64,000 nucleotides of DNA, taken from Bifidobacterium sp. ESL0704. Its GTDB lineage: Bacteria; Actinomycetota; Actinomycetes; Actinomycetales; Bifidobacteriaceae. The notes beneath the pieces are model-generated. The model made no database searches and was not told the origin of the DNA. It was given only the letters and a program-made list of their open reading frames with translations. Positions 26,350-34,883 of the stretch are shown here, one piece after another; position 1 is the first letter of the stretch; every line of letters starts with the position of its first letter. A program made the translations under genes and the position numbers. Location: positions 682,001-746,000 of the forward strand of contig NZ_CP113929.1 of the NCBI RefSeq assembly GCF_029392075.1. Reading direction: 5' to 3'.

Positions 26350-26515
26350 TATGGGTTTGTGGCTTTCCATCATATGAATGCCACAAAGCCAGAATGAGGA
26401 GAGCTTTTATCATGGGTTTGTGGCTTTTCCGGATGTCGATGCCGCAAAGCCATGATGAGGCGGCTGTTTATCATGGGTTTGTGGCTTTGCGTGGTGACGA
26501 TGCCGCAAAGCCATG
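26350..26515. repeat. Right array: three 44-bp imperfect palindromes, 61-bp period
   Basis: Units are 26350-26393, 26411-26454 and 26472-26515, with the same 44-bp length and 17-base linkers as the left array. Units 2 and 3 have outer arms catgggtttg and caaagccatg, giving a G-G instead of a C-C mismatch. The linkers share a gagg...tttat pattern. Confidence 0.92.
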
Positions 26516-26954
26516 TTTCCGATATCGTCGGTTGACGGGTTCGACGCGCAGCTGGGGCGCGGGCAGTAGTGTGGGATTGATGCTAAGTAAAGGTAGGCGG
26601 TCCACCTGAGCTGGCTAATTCATCGGTGAGGATGGAGACGTATAGTTCAGCGACACGGTTTTTCGGGGATATCGTTATAGGACGGATACTGGGAATTCTC
26701 GTTGAAGATGTGCTGCCGGACGATTTCGGATATGGAAAATAGACGTGAAAACGGTTATTTGCGGATTCGATAGCCGCCTGGCTGGTTGCCACGAGACCAT
26801 AGGCGTGGCACAACGAATGCGACAATGTGAAGAAGCATGAAATATTGGGTTTGTCAAGAGATGTAGGTCACACTAGTTGCTTCTTTTAGCTGAATCGTGG
26901 TGAGGTATCTGTTCAATGGGTTGTGCGGCGACTAATCTTGCAATGTATGTGTGT
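26516..26954. other. Intergenic stretch without an intact gene, possible decayed coding remnant
   Basis: Bases from about 26600 to 26870 can be read as protein-like segments on the plus strand (ATRFFGDIVIGRILGILVED, DSIAAWLVATRP), interrupted by stops and frame changes. Short minus-strand frames cover the same bases but lack ribosome sites. I cannot assign a family. Confidence 0.35.
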
Positions 26955-26997
26955 GTAAACTCACAGTGCCAGATTACGCAAAACACGGTGAGTTTAC
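26955..26997 (+). promoter_or_regulatory. Inverted repeat upstream of the dehydratase/activase gene
   Basis: Perfect 10-bp arms gtaaactcac (26955-26964) and the complement (26988-26997), 23 bases apart, end 21 bases before the ATG at 27019. It could be an operator with two half-sites or a leader hairpin. Confidence 0.5.
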
Positions 26998-27018
26998 GGA
27001 AATGGTAAGGATTCAGGC

Positions 27019-30000
27019 ATGGCTGACGTGATGACAACCAAGACAACGGAGCATGAGGTTACGCCCCTGCGGGTCGGGCTCGATATCGGTTCAACTACGG
27101 TCAAGGCCGTCGTTCTCGACAAAAGCAGCGACTTGAAGGATGTGCTGTTTGCCGATTATCGGCGTCACAACGCCAATGTGCGCGCCACGGTGGCAGGGTT
27201 GCTGCGTGACATCAAGAAACAACTCGAAGAAGAGGGACGCGGCTCGCAGCTGATCAACCTCGCGATCACCGGTTCCGGCGGTCTGGGCCTGGCCGACGAT
27301 ATGAACGTCCCATTCGTCCAGGAGGTCATCGCCGAAACCAAGGCCATTGACCAGGTATACCCGCAAGCCGACGTCATCATCGAGCTTGGCGGCGAGGACG
27401 CGAAGATCACGTATCTGAAGCCGACACCTGAACAGCGTATGAACGGTTCCTGCGCGGGCGGCACCGGTGCGTTCATCGATCAGATGGCGACGCTGCTGGA
27501 CACGGATGCCAGCGGCTTGAACGATATGGCCAAGGACTACAAGATTTTGTACCCGATCGCTTCGCGTTGCGGCGTATTCGCCAAATCCGACCTGCAGCCG
27601 CTGATCAACGACGGTGCCGACAAGCCAGACCTTGCTGCTTCCATCTTCTCGGCAGTGGCCACGCAGACCATCGCCGGGCTGGCTTCCGGCCGCCCGATTC
27701 ACGGCAATGTCGTCTTTCTCGGCGGGCCGCTGTTCTTCCTTTCCGAGCTGCGTGAGGCCTTTGCCCGTGCGCTCGAAGGCAAGGTCGACAAGTTCATCGT
27801 CCCCGAAAACGCCCACCTCTATGTCGCCTACGGTTCCGCGCTCATGTGCGGCGACGACAACGAACTGGATGTGGGGCAGCACTTTGAGCCGCGCAGCTGT
27901 CAAGAGATTATCGACGACCTCGAGGCGCTGAAGAACAAGCCGGTCGACACCGCCACGATGCCGCCGCTCTTCCCGACCGAAGAGGACCGTCGCAAATTCA
28001 ACGAACGCCATCATGCCGAACAGGTCAAGGTCGGCACGCTTGAAGGCGCGAAAGGCCCGCATTTCCTTGGTATCGACGCCGGTTCGACCACCATCAAGGC
28101 GACGCTGATCAACGACGACCGTGAAATCGTGTGGTCGTCTTACGGCACCAACGACGGCAGCCCGCTCGACGCGGCCGTGGAAATCGTACGCAAGATTGAG
28201 AACGAACTGCCGGCCGAGGCGTGGATCGCGCGCAGTTGCGCCACCGGCTATGGCGAAGGGCTGATCACCACTGGTCTGCACTTGGACGAGGGTGTGGTGG
28301 AGACCATGGCGCACTATCGTGGCGCCGAAATGGTGAGCCCCGGTGTCACCGCCGTCATCGACATCGGCGGGCAGGACATGAAGTACCTTGCCATCGCCGA
28401 CGGCGTCATCGATTCGATCTCTGTCAACGAGGCCTGCTCGTCCGGCTGCGGTTCGTTCCTGCAGACCTTTGCGTATTCCATGGGTCTGACCATCGAGGAA
28501 TTCACGCAGGCCGCGCTGAATTCCGACCACCCGGTCGACTTGGGCTCGCGTTGCACCGTGTTCATGAACTCGTCGGTCAAGCAGGCGCAGAAGGAAGGCG
28601 CCACCGTCGAGAACATCGCGGCGGGCCTGTGCTATTCCGTGGTGCGCAATGCGCTCTACAAGGTCATCAAGCTGCGTGATTCCGGCCAGCTCGGCGACAC
28701 CATCGAGGTGCAGGGCGGCACGTTCCTCAACGACGCGGTGCTACGCGCCTTCGAACTGCTGACCGGCAAAGAGGTCACGAGGCCCAATATCGCCGGCCTG
28801 ATGGGTGCGTTCGGCGCGGCGCTGACCGCCCGCATGCACTATGAGGATGCCCACGATCTTGACGAGAGTGCGGAGCATACCAAGTCGGCCATCGTCGAGG
28901 GCGACGAGCTCGATCATCTGTCGATGACCTCCGAGCGTGACGTGTGCAAGCGCTGCCAGAACCGTTGCAAGCTCACCATCACGACCTTCCAGGACGGCTC
29001 GCGCTACGTCACCGGCAACCGCTGCGAACGCGGTGCCGACGCGAAGGCCGAGCGCAGCGACCGCCCGAACCTCTACGACTACAAGTACAAGCGCGTCTTC
29101 GCCTATCGCAGGCTCACCGATAAGAAGGCCTACCGCGGCGAAATCGGCATCCCTCGTGCGCTCAACATGTACGAGAACTACCCGTTCTGGTTCACGTTGC
29201 TGACCAACCTCGGCTTCAAGGTCCGGCTTTCCGGTCGTTCCAGCCACGAGCTCTTCCAGTCCGGCATCGAATCCATCGCCTCGGAGAACATCTGCTACCC
29301 GGCCAAGATGGTGCACGGCCATATCAAGTGGCTGCTGGACCGCGGGGTCAAGACGATTTTCTACCCGTGCGTCTCCTACGAGGAGAACCTGGTCGAAGGT
29401 GACACCGACAACCATTACAACTGCCCGATCGTCGCCAACTACCCGGTCGTCATCGAAGCCAACATGACCGAGCTGCGCGAGCCCGGCATCCGCTATATGC
29501 GCCCGTACTTCAACCTCGCCGACCATGAGTTGATGGTCGACCGCATCGTCGAGGAATTCGCGTGGACCAATGTCACCCGCGAAGAGGCCGAGAAGGCCGT
29601 CAAGGCCGCATATGCCGAAGACAAGATCTTCAAGCACGACGTGCAGCAGGAAGGCCTGCGCGCGCTCGCCTATATGAAGGAACACAACTGCCGCGGCATC
29701 GTGCTCGCCGGACGCCCTTACCATATCGACCCCGAAATCAACCATGGCATCCCCGAGACCATCTGCTCGCTGGGCATGGTGGTGCTTTCGGAGGATTCCA
29801 TCTGCGAGCTGCAGCCGGGCCAGAACCTGCACTTGAGTGAGTTCTTGAGCGAAGGCGAGAAAGACCCGCGCGCCAAGGACGAAGGCGGGTTCCGCGAAGT
29901 CGGCGACCGCAAGGTCATCAACATGCCGTTGCGTGTGGCCAACCAGTGGGCCTATCATTCCAGGCTGTATGCGGCGGCGAATTTCGTCGCGTCCTACCCG

Positions 30001-32058
30001 GGGCTCGAACTCGTGCAGCTCAACTCCTTCGGTTGCGGCATCGACGCCATCACCACCGACCAGGTCAGCGAGATTTTGGCCGACAAGGCCGACGTCTACA
30101 CGTTGCTCAAGATTGACGAGGTCAGCAACTTGGGCGCGGCGAAGATTCGTCTGCGCTCGCTCAAGGCGGCCATCGAGGAGCGCGAGGCCAACAAGGCCAA
30201 GCTCGCCAAGGCCCCGTCCAAGCCTGAGCTCGAAACGAAGGCCGACGGCAAGACCGACGAAGAAACGGCCAAACAAGCTGCCGAAGCGAAGGCTCGCGAA
30301 GCTGCCGCCGCCAAGCGCGAGGCCGAACTGAAGGATGCCGAGAGCAAGCTTGAAAAGGCCAAGGCGCAATTGGCCGCGGCCCAGGCTGCCGTCGATGCGG
30401 CGGCGAACAAGGCCGAGACCGCCAAGCAGAACGTCGAAGCGACGATAGCAGAGGATTCGTCTGTTTCTGCCGATTCCGCCGAGGGCCCCGAGGATTCCGA
30501 TAATATGGAAGTCCCTGCCGCTCGTCAGGGCGAATTCCGCAAAACCGGTTCCAAGGCTCCGACCCCGGGTCGTCAGGTCTTGCTCGACAGCGTGATGAAG
30601 GCGAATCCGAAGCTCACCGAATCGATGAAAGAGGCTTCGCGCCGCGCCAATGGCAAGAGCGTTGCCGACGGTGGCGCGAAAACCGGCAGCGTGAACGCCA
30701 CTGCGACCTCCGGCAAATCCGCCAACGGCAAGAAAAAGAAGCGCAGCAAGGGTACGCTATCCGCATACGCCCACAAGGTACGTTTCCAGAAGGACATGCG
30801 ACGCGACTACACCATCGTCGCCCCGCAGATGAGCCCGGTGCATATGAGTCTGGTCGAGGCGGTGATCCGTTCCGGCGGCTACAAATTCGACGTGCTCAAG
30901 ATGGCCGATCAGCAGGATGTGGAAACCGGTCTCAAATACGTCAACAACGACGCCTGTTACCCGGCCATCATGGTCGTGGGGCAATTGGTCGATTCGATCA
31001 TCAAAGGCAAGTACGATCCGAACAAGGTCTGCCTGGCGATCACCCAGACCGGCGGCATGTGCCGCGCCACCAACTACTACGGCCTGATTCGCAAGGCCTT
31101 GGTCGATGCGGGTTATCCGCAGGTGCCGGTTATCGCGTTGTCCACCCAAGGTATCGAGGACAATCCCGGTTTCAAGGCGACCCCGACGCTGCTGTGGCGG
31201 GCGATCAAGGCGTTGGTCATCGGCGACCTCTTAATGAAGTGCCATTACCGCGTGCGCCCATACGAAAAGGTCAAAGGCAGCGCCAACCAGCTCTACGAGA
31301 TGTGGGACACGATCGTGCGCGAGACCATCGAACACCATGGCCATTCCGCGACCGCGAAGCGGAAGATCGGCAAGGGCTATCTGCCCTATCAGACGCTCTT
31401 GAACGAGATTGTCAAGAGCTTCGACGCCCTGCCGTTGCGCAATATCCCGCGCAAGCCGCGTGTCGGCGTGGTTGGCGAGATCTTGGTGAAGTACCATCCC
31501 GATGCCAACAACCACCTGGTCGATCAGATCGAGGAACAGGGCTGCGAGGCCGTGGTGCCCGGCATCATGGAGTTCATGACCACCCGCCCCTACATCACCG
31601 ACTGGAACGAACACAACACCGGCATGGGCGGCAACAAGAAAGTTTATGCGCTGATGCGTTGGGGCCTCGACCGCATCCTGAACCCGGTGCGCCGCGCCAT
31701 CGACCTTGCGCACGGCAAGTTCATCCAGGACACCCCGATGCCGGAATTGGTGAAGCTCGCCTCCACCGTCACCTCGATCGGCGTGCAGGCCGGCGAGGGC
31801 TGGCTGTTGACCGGCGAGATTCTTGAGCTTATCAGGTCCGGCTGCCCGAATGTCGTGTGCGCCCAGCCGTTCGCCTGCCTGCCCAACCACGTCACCGGAC
31901 GCGGCATGTTCGGCAAGATTCGTCGCCTGCATCCCGAGGCCAATATCGTCTCCATCGACTACGACCCGGGCGCCTCCGCGGCCAACCAGCTGAACCGTAT
32001 CAAGCTGATGATCGCCGCCGCCAAGAAGGCCGATCAGAAACTGGCGAAAGCAGACTGA
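27019..32058 (+). CDS. Giant 2-hydroxyacyl-CoA dehydratase/activase fusion
   Basis: A 1679-aa protein with four parts. Two ASKHA-type activase domains come first: residues about 17-290 (LDIGSTTVKAVV, SCAGGTGAF with C145, RCGVFAKS with C184) and 348-600 (GIDAGSTTIKATL, ACSSGCGSF from C473, SRCTVFMNSS). In BadF/HgdC-type activases such cysteines hold a bridging 4Fe-4S cluster and ATP drives one-electron transfer. A DUF2229 region follows (about 700-1050: GIPRALNMYENYPFW, ENICYPAKMVHGHI). Next is a Lys/Ala/Glu-rich linker (about 1052-1250), probably coiled coil. Last is an HgdB-like dehydratase subunit region (about 1260-1679: NNDACYPAIMVVGQL, CVIT-type block as CLAITQTGGMCRATNY). The substrate is unknown. 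No acyl-CoA gene is adjacent. The fusion suggests an ATP-driven low-potential radical dehydratase or reductase. Confidence 0.88.
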   Translation: MADVMTTKTTEHEVTPLRVGLDIGSTTVKAVVLDKSSDLKDVLFADYRRHNANVRATVAGLLRDIKKQLEEEGRGSQLINLAITGSGGLGLADDMNVPFVQEVIAETKAIDQVYPQADVIIELGGEDAKITYLKPTPEQRMNGSCAGGTGAFIDQMATLLDTDASGLNDMAKDYKILYPIASRCGVFAKSDLQPLINDGADKPDLAASIFSAVATQTIAGLASGRPIHGNVVFLGGPLFFLSELREAFARALEGKVDKFIVPENAHLYVAYGSALMCGDDNELDVGQHFEPRSCQEIIDDLEALKNKPVDTATMPPLFPTEEDRRKFNERHHAEQVKVGTLEGAKGPHFLGIDAGSTTIKATLINDDREIVWSSYGTNDGSPLDAAVEIVRKIENELPAEAWIARSCATGYGEGLITTGLHLDEGVVETMAHYRGAEMVSPGVTAVIDIGGQDMKYLAIADGVIDSISVNEACSSGCGSFLQTFAYSMGLTIEEFTQAALNSDHPVDLGSRCTVFMNSSVKQAQKEGATVENIAAGLCYSVVRNALYKVIKLRDSGQLGDTIEVQGGTFLNDAVLRAFELLTGKEVTRPNIAGLMGAFGAALTARMHYEDAHDLDESAEHTKSAIVEGDELDHLSMTSERDVCKRCQNRCKLTITTFQDGSRYVTGNRCERGADAKAERSDRPNLYDYKYKRVFAYRRLTDKKAYRGEIGIPRALNMYENYPFWFTLLTNLGFKVRLSGRSSHELFQSGIESIASENICYPAKMVHGHIKWLLDRGVKTIFYPCVSYEENLVEGDTDNHYNCPIVANYPVVIEANMTELREPGIRYMRPYFNLADHELMVDRIVEEFAWTNVTREEAEKAVKAAYAEDKIFKHDVQQEGLRALAYMKEHNCRGIVLAGRPYHIDPEINHGIPETICSLGMVVLSEDSICELQPGQNLHLSEFLSEGEKDPRAKDEGGFREVGDRKVINMPLRVANQWAYHSRLYAAANFVASYPGLELVQLNSFGCGIDAITTDQVSEILADKADVYTLLKIDEVSNLGAAKIRLRSLKAAIEEREANKAKLAKAPSKPELETKADGKTDEETAKQAAEAKAREAAAAKREAELKDAESKLEKAKAQLAAAQAAVDAAANKAETAKQNVEATIAEDSSVSADSAEGPEDSDNMEVPAARQGEFRKTGSKAPTPGRQVLLDSVMKANPKLTESMKEASRRANGKSVADGGAKTGSVNATATSGKSANGKKKKRSKGTLSAYAHKVRFQKDMRRDYTIVAPQMSPVHMSLVEAVIRSGGYKFDVLKMADQQDVETGLKYVNNDACYPAIMVVGQLVDSIIKGKYDPNKVCLAITQTGGMCRATNYYGLIRKALVDAGYPQVPVIALSTQGIEDNPGFKATPTLLWRAIKALVIGDLLMKCHYRVRPYEKVKGSANQLYEMWDTIVRETIEHHGHSATAKRKIGKGYLPYQTLLNEIVKSFDALPLRNIPRKPRVGVVGEILVKYHPDANNHLVDQIEEQGCEAVVPGIMEFMTTRPYITDWNEHNTGMGGNKKVYALMRWGLDRILNPVRRAIDLAHGKFIQDTPMPELVKLASTVTSIGVQAGEGWLLTGEILELIRSGCPNVVCAQPFACLPNHVTGRGMFGKIRRLHPEANIVSIDYDPGASAANQLNRIKLMIAAAKKADQKLAKAD

Positions 32059-32109
32059 GTCGTTGGTTGAGTCGGTAACGTTGCCGTAACGTTACCGAAC
32101 GCAGCAAAA

Positions 32110-32142
32110 GTCGGGTGATGCTTTTAGCGGGTATCACCCGAC
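32110..32142 (+). terminator. Terminator after the fusion gene
   Basis: Perfect 10-bp arms (32110-32119, 32133-32142; gtcgggtgat) with a 13-base loop. A second palindrome, ggtaacgtt/aacgttacc (32074-32096), lies between it and the stop codon. The next 296 bases up to 32438 show no gene. Confidence 0.65.
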
Positions 32143-32438
32143 CTTCGTATGTGATGGCTTTCGCCGTTGAAGAAAGCTGAGCCGTCAATATGTTCGCAAT
32201 ACAAAGAGTAATTGCGGTTGCGTGCGACAAGGTTCAGGTCGAACCCCGTTTGCTCGACGCTGCATTCATTGACTTGTCATCGACGAAGGCGGCAAGGGCA
32301 GGGGGAGCAAAGCGGGCCGAGTCTTGCCGTCAAAATCGAATTGTCAGAGCGCTACTGGGTGCTGCTGGCGTACGAAGTTGATTGACCACCTCGAAACATC
32401 GAGTGGCTGAGTGTCGCGTTGTCGCATGTTTTGCGGAT

Positions 32439-33566
32439 TTACCACTCGGCACGCCAGTATTGCGGCGCTGCCGGGTTGGATTCACGAGGAACGCCCAGAC
32501 GAGCGGCGGCCATCGCGGGCCAGTGTGGATTGCGCATCGCGGCGCGTCCGATCGAGACGGCATCGACCTGGCCGGTGCGCAGCATCGTCTCGGCCTGCTC
32601 AGGGCTACAAATACCGCCGACCACGCTGACCACGGCGTCGGTGTCGGCCAAGGCGCGTTTGATTTGTGCGCCCAACACTGCATGGAATCCGGGGCCGGAA
32701 GGCTGCAGCGGTGTGCTGACCAAACCGCCGGAAGACACGTCGACCCAGTTGATGCCGTGGTTCTTGACCAGATCGCGCATCAGGCGCGAGGTGACGTCGA
32801 CATCAAGCCCGCCGGCGACCCAATCGGTGGCGGAGATGCGGATGCCTAGCGGCTTGGAATCAGGCCACGCCGCACGCACCGCGTCCACGACTTCGCGGGT
32901 CAGCCGGAATCGGTTCTCCTCGGTGCCGCCGTATTTGTCGTCGCGGGTATTGGTCAACGGCGAAAGCGACTGATGCAGCAGATAGCCGTGTGCGGCATGG
33001 ATTTGGATGACGTCGTAGCCGGCGGCGTCGGCACGGCGTGCGGCGGCAGCGAAATCCGAGACGATCTGCTCGATGCCGTCTTTGCTCAGTTTCGTCGTCG
33101 GCCGATAGCCCTTGGCGATGGACTGGTCGGTCATACCGACCGTCTGCCATCCGCCGTCTTCAAGAGGCGCGGAACCGCCGTGCGTGCCGGGAAGCCAAGG
33201 TTTGCCGGAAGCGCGTCCGCCTGCGTGGTTGAGCTGCACCGCCGCAGCCGCGCCTTGTGAGTGGATGAAGGAGACCAGACGCCGGTGCGTGGCTTCCTGC
33301 GTCTCGTTGTACATTCCGAGGTCTCGCGGTGAAATCCGGCCGATCGCATTGACCCCTGTCGATTCGATGGTCAGCAATCCGAACCCGCCGGCGGCGATGG
33401 CTCCGTAATGTTGCAGATGCCAGTCGGTGGCCACCCCGTCCTGACGGTCGACGGCATACTGGCACATGGGGGAGAGGATGGTGCGGTTGCGCAGCGCAAA
33501 CCCCGTCCCGTCCGGTGTGGGAAGGGTCAGCGGCGAAAACAAGGTGCTGCGGTTGTCTGTGGTCAT
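32439..33566 (-). CDS. NADH:flavin oxidoreductase, Old Yellow Enzyme family (YqjM-like)
   Basis: A 375-aa FMN enzyme that reduces activated C=C bonds. Blocks typical of the YqjM class are FALRNRTILSPMCQY, VQLNHAGGRA, IQIHAAHGYLLHQSLSP, NTRDDKYGG and ENRFRLTREVV, with VVSVVGGICSPEQAE near the C-terminus for FMN phosphate binding. The open frame continues far upstream, but ATG 33566 has AAGGAG 6 bases before it and begins with the expected STLFSPLTLP. It is divergent from a TetR gene, a common arrangement for electrophile-responsive reductases, although that TetR may instead serve the sugar locus. Confidence 0.92.
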   Translation of the reverse strand: MTTDNRSTLFSPLTLPTPDGTGFALRNRTILSPMCQYAVDRQDGVATDWHLQHYGAIAAGGFGLLTIESTGVNAIGRISPRDLGMYNETQEATHRRLVSFIHSQGAAAAVQLNHAGGRASGKPWLPGTHGGSAPLEDGGWQTVGMTDQSIAKGYRPTTKLSKDGIEQIVSDFAAAARRADAAGYDVIQIHAAHGYLLHQSLSPLTNTRDDKYGGTEENRFRLTREVVDAVRAAWPDSKPLGIRISATDWVAGGLDVDVTSRLMRDLVKNHGINWVDVSSGGLVSTPLQPSGPGFHAVLGAQIKRALADTDAVVSVVGGICSPEQAETMLRTGQVDAVSIGRAAMRNPHWPAMAAARLGVPRESNPAAPQYWRAEW

Positions 33567-33858
33567 GATCTGCTCCTTGGGTCTTATGAAAACGCTAAAG
33601 ATGTTGTTACCACTATTGTAAACAGTGCAAGGCTGTTTTGTTTTCTGAAAGGCGGACATGCGCCTTTGCGCTGTGCCCTTGCCGCCCCCCCACGAGATTG
33701 CGGCAATACGATTCGGTCGTCCCGTTCCTTTTGCTGTGCGTGCCGGGGCAGTGGCTTTATCGTTGACGCAGTATCGCCATTGACGAAACCGATGATTGTG
33801 CGCAACGTTGCAGGCCGTCTTATTCCGTCTGACTTGCGTCTCTTCTATACTGGGAACC

Positions 33859-34491
33859 ATGTCAAAAGCCAAGCAGCGCCGAATCCGCAAGTCTCCCGAG
33901 GAACGCCGGGCGGAAATCACGCAGGCCGCTGCCAAGCTGATCAGTACCAAGGGGTTCAACGGCATTTCGCTCAAAGACGTCGCCGACGAGGTCGGTATGA
34001 GCCAGCCAGGGCTTTTGCATTACGTTGGCAACAAAGACGGTCTGCTCTCACCCTTGATCACCGATATCTATGACACGACGGGCACGCCGGATGATTTCCT
34101 GGAGTCCGGCTTGCCGGGCAGCGACCCCGAAGGCCCGTTTTTCCCTGCATACCTGCGATTTTTGGTACGGCACAATGCCGGCAGGAAAATGATGGTGCAG
34201 CTTTATATGGTTTTGGAAACAGAATCGTTCGATCCCTCGCATCCCCTCCACCAGTACTTCGTCGAACGTCCCGAGTCGGTGTGGGGCTATTATTCGCAAT
34301 TCGATTGGGCCCTGCCTGCGGAATTTCGTCCGTGGGGCGATAAGATGCGACCGGTGGTCCGCAGGTGCATCGAGGCCATGGACGGCATCCAGCTGCGATG
34401 GCTGCGTGACCCCCCGATCGATCTTTACGACGAATGGCTGGCGTTCGAAAAGGTCATTTTCCCGGATGGGGTGTGGGACCATTATCGGTGA
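33859..34491 (+). CDS. TetR-family transcriptional regulator (first of a paralogous pair)
   Basis: A 210-aa regulator. The N-terminal helix-turn-helix (about 15-62) reads ITQAAAKLISTKGFNGISLKDVADE and then VGMSQPGLLHYVGNKDGLL. The ligand domain ends with the block MDGIQLRWLRDP, also found in the TetR at 44191-44793, so the two are paralogues. An upstream ATG in the same frame (33796) has no ribosome site; ATG 33859 starts at a natural basic N-terminus (SKAKQRRIRKSPEERRAE). It precedes the MFS-GH30-GH42-GH3 run on the same strand and is the likely regulator of it. Confidence 0.9.
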   Translation: MSKAKQRRIRKSPEERRAEITQAAAKLISTKGFNGISLKDVADEVGMSQPGLLHYVGNKDGLLSPLITDIYDTTGTPDDFLESGLPGSDPEGPFFPAYLRFLVRHNAGRKMMVQLYMVLETESFDPSHPLHQYFVERPESVWGYYSQFDWALPAEFRPWGDKMRPVVRRCIEAMDGIQLRWLRDPPIDLYDEWLAFEKVIFPDGVWDHYR

Positions 34492-34816
34492 TCGGGTGGC
34501 ATTCGACCGCAATCGTTACGATCGTTGTGACGTAAGAAATATACATTAGATAGTGTTGTAAAAAGTGGTTTTTATACACGGGTTATTTCGATGTCACAAT
34601 ATTTTATCGAGTGAAAAGAAGGTATGTGTCTGCTTTTACTTTTTTGTTTATAACGCTGATACATTAAAATTGGGCAATACGACCAATCGAGACGTCATCG
34701 TTTTTACCAGCGAAATCGCTAAAACGGGGGAATATGACGCGCTTTATGGCTAAAAGTCTTTTATTATCCGATTTGACAAAGTAGGTCAAGCTGGATAATA
34801 TTTCGTTTATCTAATA

Positions 34817-34844
34817 AACGATAGATAAATTGAAATCCATCGTT
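34817..34844 (+). promoter_or_regulatory. Candidate operator upstream of the sugar MFS porter
   Basis: Imperfect inverted repeat aacgatagat (34817-34826) and atccatcgtt (34835-34844), 9 of 10 matching, with an 8-base spacer, 40 bases before the MFS start. The size suits a TetR dimer. The rest of 34492-34816 is AT-rich and shows no convincing gene; a short frame at 34565 has no ribosome site. Confidence 0.45.
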
Positions 34845-34883
34845 ATTGGGTAGATCATTGGTGATAGTGAAAGAAGTGGGTCA

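Noticed and set aside
27091..30369. Long antisense frames within the dehydratase/activase gene
   Set aside because: The plus-strand protein is continuous with conserved domains; the antisense frames are composition artefacts.
32074..32096. Palindrome ggtaacgtt/aacgttacc read as a LacI-type operator
   Set aside because: It lies between a gene end and its terminator with no promoter or start codon nearby; it is noted only as a hairpin.
34565..34753. A 62-codon frame in the AT-rich gap before the sugar MFS gene
   Set aside because: No Shine-Dalgarno and no family resemblance; the region more likely carries promoter and operator.
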